From: Lepeophtheirus salmonis | Lineage: Eukaryota > Arthropoda > Copepoda > Siphonostomatoida > Caligidae | Reading direction: 5' to 3' | DNA: 64,000 bases | NCBI RefSeq assembly: GCF_016086655.4 | Contig: NC_052136.2 | Coordinates: forward strand, 12,152,001 to 12,216,000 | Shown here: positions 56,566 through 64,000 of the stretch, one piece after another | How positions within the stretch are numbered: position 1 is the stretch's first letter | Layout: every line of letters starts with the position of its first letter | Translations under genes and position numbers: made by a program | The notes under the pieces: generated by a model | What the model saw: the letters and a program-made list of their open reading frames with translations, nothing else | Told to the model about the DNA's origin: nothing | The model's database searches: none

Positions 56566-57484
56566 TTTAAAATATTCACCCTAAAGTAATCTATATTGAT
56601 TTAAAGTCAAGTCAACGATTTTAACTCGCACAATGAGTAATATGTAGTTGATATCACATTAATAACATGACCTTCTATTAAATACCCGATTTGTAGGGTG
56701 AAAATGAATAGATGTGCGGCTCACTATTGTTCTTTTAAAAGTGTCACTTTTAAAAGAACCCTCAAAAATTGAAGATGGTAAGGAGTAATACAATTTAATG
56801 ATCAACAGAACGCCTTTGAAATTGCCTATTATAAAAAAATAATTATCAATTCCTTGGTTACTGAACAACTTTTTACCTAAATTAAATACGCATCAAACTC
56901 GGCAAATTGATTGACCTTACTAACATTGTTATTCTCTTAAGGGATATCGAAAAATAAGTAATATAAAGTAAAGTAATATCATTACTCTTGATTCTAAGTA
57001 ATGTAACTCAATTACGAAGTAATATGAAACAAGTCACTGATTACTCAACTAAGTAATATTAAGACTAAAAGTGTATAAGGGATGTACTTGCCTGATGAAT
57101 TGAATACAAGACAGCTATAGTTTCCATTATTCAAGAATGTTTTCACTGATGTAGCAAATTGCAGAAGAATTGAAGGAGACTCCATTTTGGGGGATTATAG
57201 TTGACATATGTAAGTCGCTAGATTATTACATCGTTACATAAGTAGTCGTTAATTTATTCGTTTCAACATGTAATTTTTGGTTCATTATATAAACTAATTC
57301 AATCCCATTTTGACATGATAATTAACGGAAGTAGTATTTTTCCCCTTCATCTTAATTAAAAAAGGGGTTTTATTCATATAAAATCGGATTCTTTATACAA
57401 CAAGATGGTCGTCATATTATCATTAATGTTCTATACAAAAAATTAATTGAAAAATCATATTACTTTTAGCAAATGAACTCTTTC
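56566..57484. other. Noncoding stretch with a perfect hairpin
   Basis: No supportable gene. The minus-strand open frame at 56659-56868 spans the hairpin at 56729-56759 and has no recognised motif. Confidence 0.35.
56729..56759. other. Perfect 15-bp inverted repeat with one-base centre
   Basis: gttcttttaaaagtg, t, cacttttaaaagaac. All 15 positions pair. The arms themselves contain the palindrome ttttaaaa. Confidence 0.75.
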
Positions 57485-58495
57485 TAAAAACACGACTCAT
57501 CAGATTCATCAGAATTGCTAAGAATAGGCCTTTTTTGCAGTATATGAATCGGTTCATTATGCCAATTCCACCGATACTTGTGCATAATTATTTATATGGA
57601 TAATCTGACATATTTGAACTCATTTTTGGAGACAAAATTACGGTTACAAATCAATTAAAAAAACTAGACTTGACTACGTCCTTTAGACAAATTCAAATAA
57701 AGAAAAAAAAGGCGGTGAAGAGAAAGTAGATTGAATGATTATACAAATTTTCAGGTTTGTACAGGAAATTTACTTGAAAGTAACAATTTAGGAATAACTA
57801 CATTTTTAGTGTCTCATAAATTGGAATTGCATCATGAGTCGTTCATAAAGTCTGTAACGGTAGAAGTTGGGTTAAACGGTTTACTCTGAAACCAAAAAGT
57901 AACTTTTTCATTAAATATTTCTTTTTATATGTTTGTTAAATTATAATGTGTATAACAGAACTACAAGTGAAGTCCATATTTTCAGAGTCAAGCTCAAGTA
58001 ATTAGAATTCGTCCCGGGTCAATTAATAAAGATACGAGTCCGGACTCGAGCAATGCTGTATACATATTTCAATTCCAAGGTCAAGCATATAAAACTCAGA
58101 GCCACTTAAGTACCATTTGATCTCATGTGGACCGAACCAATAAAATAATGGAAAATAGCCTTTTATTAGTGTCGCAAGTTTTTTTTTATTTAGCAGTGAG
58201 GCAGTTGAATTTTGATCAAAGGCCGAAGGGCGATGAGGCTGAATTTAAATATCCCTATTATGAGCCAACCAGAAATTAATTGACTCATGAGCACGGAGAG
58301 TAATTAACTTTTTAAAATTCAAATTTATTAGCAACTAATTATGCTATATAAATTTATGTATTTTTTTCGTAGCCGTAATTAATGAAAAATAAACAATTTT
58401 GTTAATTTTTTATTAAATCCCTTTATACATAATAAGGAATCGGGTTCGGAATTGTCGATAAAGATGGTACCGGAACTGGAATTGGTACATCTCTA
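57485..58495 (-). mobile_element. hAT-like non-autonomous element, copy 1
   Basis: It is the inverse of 61720-62766 along its length, by shared blocks: catcagaattgctaagaata, gtttgtacaggaaattt, ttgaacgac/gtcgttcat, gagtccggactcgagcaatg, gccaaccagaaattaattga. The right end reads ggtacatctcta. It is more diverged than copy 2 and no target duplication was recognised. There is no transposase. Confidence 0.65.
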
Positions 58496-58890
58496 CTTCA
58501 ATTATCATCAAGTTAGGGCTACTTGAAACTCAAAGAACTAAAAGGTAATACTTCAAAACACCTCACTCATCCCTCCACCCCTTTTTTATAGGCTGTTGTA
58601 TTTTCAAGGTCCAAATGTGTTGAGAATATTCCATCTTTTTTTCTTCTTTTTGAGTATGGCAATGATCGAATGTAAATATGTGGACGTCCTTGGAGACTAT
58701 TAATTTTTATTCTTCTTCTTACTAATTTGAGTAAAATTGTACTTTTCACGAGATGGATACACATGTAGGATGTACGTTCGTATATATATATTTATTTCCT
58801 TCAGAAATATAAGTAGATGACGAGTCAAAATGAGCCTCTATGTCCACTCAAATTCTCAGCTCCTTCAATATTTATGCTTATTTCCCCTTA
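58496..58890. other. Noncoding AT-rich stretch
   Basis: No gene or repeat is seen. Confidence 0.3.
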
Positions 58891-59508
58891 ATCAGGAAAG
58901 GCGTCTGCAAGGAGTGGGCAAGAGGGCCTATTTTGTCTTTTTCCTGAATTTTTTCTGGCAAATATTGCAGCAGAGAAAAATATTTAATATTTGATATTTT
59001 TTTCACAATAATTTTTTTTTGTGAATATTTGAAATCTCATAATTGAAATTTTCTTCGAAAAATTTCATTTTCTGTTTTTAACCATAGAATTTTAGATTAA
59101 TTTAAAAAAAAAAAATGATAATTAAATTTAATTTTTGAACTTTTTTTCCTAAATTTTAAATTTTCTGTAAGTATGTATGAAGTTTTGAAGTTTTTTTTCC
59201 AAAAAGTTTGATATTTCAATATAATTTCTAAATTTTTTTTTTTCAAAATATTTAATTTTCTATGAATAAGTATGGATTTTTGAAAATTTGTTCAAAAAAT
59301 TTAATATATGAAATCTCATTCTTGAAATTTTTTTCCAAAAAATTTAATTTTCTGTAAATAGCTATAGATTTAAGGATTTTTAATCTATGAGAAAATAATT
59401 TTTTGGAAATAACTATGGAGTTTTAGAAAAAAAAAAAAAAAAACCAAGCTCTCCCCCCCACACACACAAACACAAACAAACAAAATACAATCCTCCGTAC
59501 GGCCCCAT
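58891..59508 (+). mobile_element. Family F element, long copy
   Basis: The left end is aaaggcgtctgcaaggagtg and the right end is an inverse-like tcctccgtacggcccc. Between them are repeated A/T units (ctgtaaatagctatagattt and variants) and a ca-rich block. About 620 bp, noncoding. Confidence 0.5.
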
Positions 59509-59554
59509 CAGTGTCTTGAATGTTAATTGGTTGAATTAGAATCAGCTCATATTG

Positions 59555-60060
59555 AATAACAATTCCATAGTTGGGAAGAATTGGCTAATTACCAACTGAT
59601 TTATTTATGGATTATTTTATGTTTCCTTTAAGCTGGAAATGTTGTGTGAAACACTAAAGTGAGGATGTGCTGTATTTAAGTTTGAAAACTACAAGGATTT
59701 TATAACGAGAGATTTTTTTTGTAATTGGCATTCCGAACACTGAACATTGTTTTGTTTTTTAATTTCTCGAAAACGTTTTCAATATTATTTTATTCTTGAG
59801 AATATCCACCTATAAAAAAGCCATGCCCTCACAAAAAATTCAGAATATCACAGATAATTTTTTGCGAGCTATAAGTGTAAGTCCTTTTTGGGCTCAGAGA
59901 AGAATTGAGGATGGACATCCGAGTAATTCTTTCTGGAAACGGAGTAGGATTTGTCCATATTTCCTTAATCTCGTAGTTGCATGTAACAAATCCAATGAAA
60001 CACCATAAGCTACTCTCCTTGATGAAATTCTTCAAATTGTCAAGGTTACCACGTCATTTT
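59555..60060 (+). repeat. Dispersed repeat family E, copy at 59.6-60.0 kb
   Basis: Corresponds to 10-100 and 455-600 of the window start. The shared strings are gttgggaagaattggctaat and gagaagaattgaggatggac. Open frames on both strands at 59796-60035 are inside the repeat and not considered genes. Confidence 0.6.
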
Positions 60061-61711
60061 CCACTTCTTCTTTTTTTTTTAATATCAAATTTCATCCCTT
60101 CAGAACAAGCAAAGATATTTTACCATCATTTTGAAATCATAAATACGTAGAGTCAGAAAGATTCAACTTGCAAAAACAACGAAAGAGAAAAACATATAGC
60201 ATCTTTTATGCCAAAAATCGATCCGTAGGTCCCATTAAATGTAATATTTTATTCATATATTTTTGAAGACTCTTATTGAACAATTGACCACGTATGTGGG
60301 TCGTATTAGTTAAATATCTATCTTCACATGTTTGTAGAGTTGATATAAGACGAGTTGAACATATTTGCATTGGTCAGTGATTCATAATTTTGGCTCAAAA
60401 GGGACTTCAAAAATTGTGTCTTCTAAAAAAAAGTTTAAAATAAATAAATCCTAGACCCAATTATTCTACCTAAAGAAAATGTTCCATTCCTCAAAATGTA
60501 TACCCCTAAGGGCTCTGAAGACAAATAACTTATATAATAATGAATTAACCTTGCCCTAAAAAGACTCAAGATCAATAAATATTTGATACCATGACTGGTA
60601 ATTTTGCCAAAACATTTTTGCTGCCTACATTTTTCCCGCTGACAATTTTGCCTCGAGGACATTTTACCGCATGACAATTTTTTCTTCTTCTCCAACTTTA
60701 TAAATATACTGATCAAGATGTAAAGTTCAAACGGATTATATAATAACGTAAAAAGGCGACGAATATGTCATGTTGAAAATATCTTGGAGGCAAAATTTGA
60801 AAGACTCAAATCAAATAATTAATATGTTATAAATAAGTTTCTCAGTTACGATTTTGTAACAAAAAAATTTTTAGCTACATTCTTTTAATTAAAAAAAAAA
60901 GAAGATAATATTCTATTGTTTTTTCGAGCGTCCGACTTCTCTATGCTGAATATGATAACTTATCAATAAAAGAGTGAATTCCGTATAAAGAAGATGGAGT
61001 CAGTGATGGCCTGGCTCAAAGATATAAAGTATAAAGCAAAATGGGTCTGTAAGATAAAGGAGATTTCTTTGGCTACGTGAAAATTTCCCAAATCTCCCAA
61101 GTTGTCACTTTTGAGATACCACATACTTTCTCATTTTCCCTCTTGAGGTATGCAATTTTTTCTTTTCCTTTGCAAAATTTACCTGATCAATTAAATTTTA
61201 AGAACATAACTTCAGTGTCGTGGCATAAGTTCAAAGGATAGCACTAAAAAAAAGGCCCCAAGTCCCTCATTTACAAGACAAAAATAAGTTAAAAGTAAAT
61301 CACAAGTATTATTTTCTTATACAAGTCATAATTGATGAATCAGTTTATGGGGACCTTATATTAACATGTTAAGAAATTTCTAGTTTATACCTGTAAGTCT
61401 GTATCAAAATTTCAAGTCCAAGTCAAGTATCAATAAAAATTAAGATTAATTCAAGTCAAGTCAAAATTAATAAAAAAAAAACAATTCGAGTCCCCTCGTC
61501 TGCCTGGGATATACCCTCCTTAAATATAAAATGATTAAGATCTGGTCGGTCTTTTCAACACGCCGTTCACACCCTTTCATACGAAAAGAAACATCGACAG
61601 CTAACAACAAAATACAGGGTATCTTTTTGTGTTGGTGAAGTAAACCTGTGTTAAAGCTATAAACCAAGCTACAAACAGAATACTAAATGATCAATATTTG
61701 TAGATTGTATT
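60061..61711. other. Noncoding AT-rich stretch
   Basis: No supportable gene in about 1.6 kb. The minus-strand frame at 60435-60716 has repetitive text (CGKMSSRQNCQREKCRQQK) that comes from a locally repeated tttttgcc-type motif. Confidence 0.35.
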
Positions 61712-62774
61712 GTTTTTAGTAGGGATGTACCGATAACAAATTTTCAACCGATTTCAGTTCCGATATGGATTCCTTATTATTTATTACATAAAGGAATTTC
61801 ATATACAAACAACAAAATTGTTTAGGTACATTTTTTAACGTTTAACTTTTTATTAATTAAGGATAGGAAAAAATACATAAATTTATAACTCCTAAATAAT
61901 TGTTTGACATTATCTAATTTTTAATTTTAAAAAGTTAATTACTCTCCGTACTCGAGAGTCAATTAATTTCTGGTTGGCTCTTATGTGAGTATTTGAAACC
62001 CCTCATTTGATAAATGCTTAAGTCACCCTCCTCGCCCCTCGGTCTCTGATCTAATTTCAACTGCCTCATTGCTAAAAAAAATTAGAAAAATACTTGCAAC
62101 ACTAACATATCAGGCCATTTTTTATTATTTTACTGGTTTGATAGTTTTTGAAATGTCTCCAGTTCCTAATTGAGTTTTATATGCTTGCTATATACAATTG
62201 AAATATGTTTAAACCATTGCTCGAGCCCGGACTCGTGTCTTTTTGATTGAATAGGGGACAAATATTGATGACTTGAACTTGACTCAGAAAATATGTACTC
62301 TACTTCAGTTCTTTTATAAACAATATTATTTAACAAGCATACAAATAAGAAATATTTAGTCAAAAAGATACTTTTTAGTTTCAGAGTAAACCGTTTTACA
62401 CAACTCCTACCGTTTTAGACTTTTTGAACGACTCATGATACAATTCGAATGTATGAGACACTAAAAATGTTGTTATTTCTTAATTGTTACTTTCAATTCC
62501 TGTACAAACCTGCTGCAAATTATTATAATCTTTCTATGTACATTACCGCTTCCTTCTTTTTCTTTTTTAAAATTTTTCTGAACAACGTCGTCTAGTCTAG
62601 CTACTTTATCGATTTGTAACCGTGATTTTGTCTCCAAAAATTGTGCCAAATAACGCATATTATTGGCATTGGTGGAATCTGCATTATTGAACCGATTCCG
62701 ATAACCGATTCTGATACTTAAAAAAAGGCACATTCTTGCCAATTCCGATGCAGCAGTACACCCCTAGTTTTTAG
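61712..62774. repeat. 8-bp target site duplications
   Basis: gtttttag stands immediately left (61712-61719) and right (62767-62774) of the element. Eight bases is the length hAT transposases produce. Confidence 0.75.
61720..62766 (+). mobile_element. hAT-like non-autonomous element, copy 2, with target duplication
   Basis: 1047 bp. The ends are inverted: tagggatgtac at the left, the inverse of taggggtgtac at the right. The 8-bp duplication on both sides is perfect, so this insertion is defined to the base. It contains cggttatcggaatcggttca-type sequence and no convincing transposase. The minus-strand frame at 62473-62742 (for example KSRLQIDKVARLDDVV) is open but unrecognised. Copy 1 lies inverted 3.2 kb away. 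Confidence 0.8.
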
Positions 62775-63539
62775 TGTAACATTTTTGTCTGTTATTAGAG
62801 TTGGATATTACTCTATAACTTAATATAATATTAATTCACTCTTTCAACTCGTCATATGTGTTTTCATAAAAGAAAGATTTTAATTAGAAAATAAGGTATA
62901 AGTACGACTAGGAATCTACTCAATCACCACTTTGTTTTAAAAATTTAGGTCTCTTAATGACATCTCAACTAAAAGTACATCCATTATTCACCCTAATTTA
63001 AATTATTTTTGTCATGTTAGTTTTATACTCATTATGCTAATTTAATATTTTAGATAAGAAAAAATATTCCTTTAAAAATATGAATTCAAATACCTTTGAT
63101 CTTGATAATATAATCGAAACATTAAATATATATATATATATTATCCATCTATATATTAGCACATAAATAGGCCTAGATTCAAATTTATATATTTAATCCA
63201 TTGTATATGTATAATAATATAAAGACCTCAAATCAAATATTCTCAGTAACAAAAGCTGCTGAAAATAGTCACAGTTTTTTGTTTTGTTTTTTCATACATT
63301 AAAATGGATGATTTTTTCAATATAGGATATTTTGAGCTCCCTGGATTATTCAAATTTAAAAAAGTATATTCATTATATTTATAACTAGCTGTATATAGTA
63401 GATGATAACTACCTAAGAGATTTTTTAGTATTAATAAACATTTTTCATGTAGTTGTTACTCAATACATAGATGTTCTTGAAGAGCTTGAGAAAAAGTTTA
63501 GCAATTAGAAAAGGAAAAACAGTTGATATGCGTCCTAAT
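62775..63539. other. Noncoding AT-rich stretch
   Basis: No gene. A TA run is at about 63127-63141. Confidence 0.35.
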
Positions 63540-64000
63540 TCTTTTTTTTTTTTGTTCATTATTTAATCAGTTGTGTGTGTGTTCACATCTCCCTCTAGAA
63601 AAATAATTACCATCTATCTTTAATGTAAATTGAATACATAATCAAATAGATAAACACAAATTTAAATAAAATTACAATATTTTTCCTGTCCTAATGCATT
63701 TTTAAATGTAGAAGGTTATCTTCTTCTTAATAGCAGTAATTATTTTCTTCACACCAAAAATCATATAAAAGGTATATGATATTAACAGAAGTCTGGATTC
63801 AATAGTACACACGTTAGTAGAAATACAAGGTTAGACCATCAAGTAATCGGATTTCATAGAAATTTTAAACTGATGTATTGTACCGACTGTAAATTTTGAC
63901 AAAACACTGAATCTCTTATAATCTATGACTTCACTATTGCTAGAATTTTCCATATAATGTATCGTACCGACTGCTGGGCAAGAAAAGCAGATTTTGACAA
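63540..64000 (+). repeat. Repeat block shared with 930-1200, TATA-like box
   Basis: ttgttcattatttaatcagt matches 936-955, and tataaaagg at 63764-63772 matches 1136-1144 with similar sequence after it (gatattaa..., tctggattcaatagtac). At the window end, attgtaccgactg...attttgacaa (63877-63902) partly recurs at 63960-64000. No coding sequence is seen; the unit continues beyond the window. Confidence 0.45.

Noticed and set aside
60435..60716. Cys/Lys-rich small protein on the minus strand
   Set aside because: The apparent composition comes from a short local repeat of tttttgcc-type sequence; there is no signal peptide or supporting structure.

Overview
The window looks like nuclear DNA of an arthropod, most likely a caligid copepod such as a salmon louse. 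This is an inference from four things: strong AT richness, long A/T runs, short GT-AG introns of 54 and 61 nt, and many decayed Tc1/mariner (DDxD) transposons. There are no operons, Shine-Dalgarno sites or long uninterrupted ORFs. I can support one apparently intact protein gene, and most other identifiable sequence is transposon-derived.

The gene lies on the minus strand at 27093..23385 and has four coding exons. It is predicted to encode a 154-residue secreted, arginine-rich protein with a clear signal peptide and dibasic sites. An inverted, decayed paralogue lies on the plus strand (18634..20904). Its 5' flank, exon 1, intron 1 and exon 2 match the intact copy, but exon 2 carries a stop codon, a 1-nt deletion and a lost splice donor. 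A 1.25-kb DD37D element has jumped into its intron, and the intact copy keeps the matching empty site. The two copies form a convergent imperfect palindrome spanning about 18.3-27.4 kb.

Region by region. 0-6 kb: dispersed repeats, a deleted mariner relative, a THAP-domain pseudogene, a Tc1-like fragment and a complete decayed Tc1-like element (4773-6024). 6.5-8.4 kb: an element with about 370-bp terminal inverted repeats around a decayed reading frame. 10.6-14.8 kb: another full Tc1-like element and deleted copies. 15.4-17.9 kb: decayed coding sequence of unknown family. 18.3-27.4 kb: the duplicated secreted-protein locus. 28-46 kb: hairpins, transposase fragments, a MITE, minisatellite-cored repeats and a decayed hAT-like protein. 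47.4-51.1 kb: a full Tc1-like element, a mariner with an inverted middle segment and further transposase ends. 51-57 kb: small ORFs and two more transposase relics. 57.5-62.8 kb: two copies of a hAT-like non-autonomous element in opposite orientation, one with a perfect 8-bp target duplication. The window ends in repeats also seen at its start.

The genes do not form a pathway. The host content is one small secreted protein and its dead twin, set in transposons of several ages. All identifications are from reading the sequence; no database search was run.
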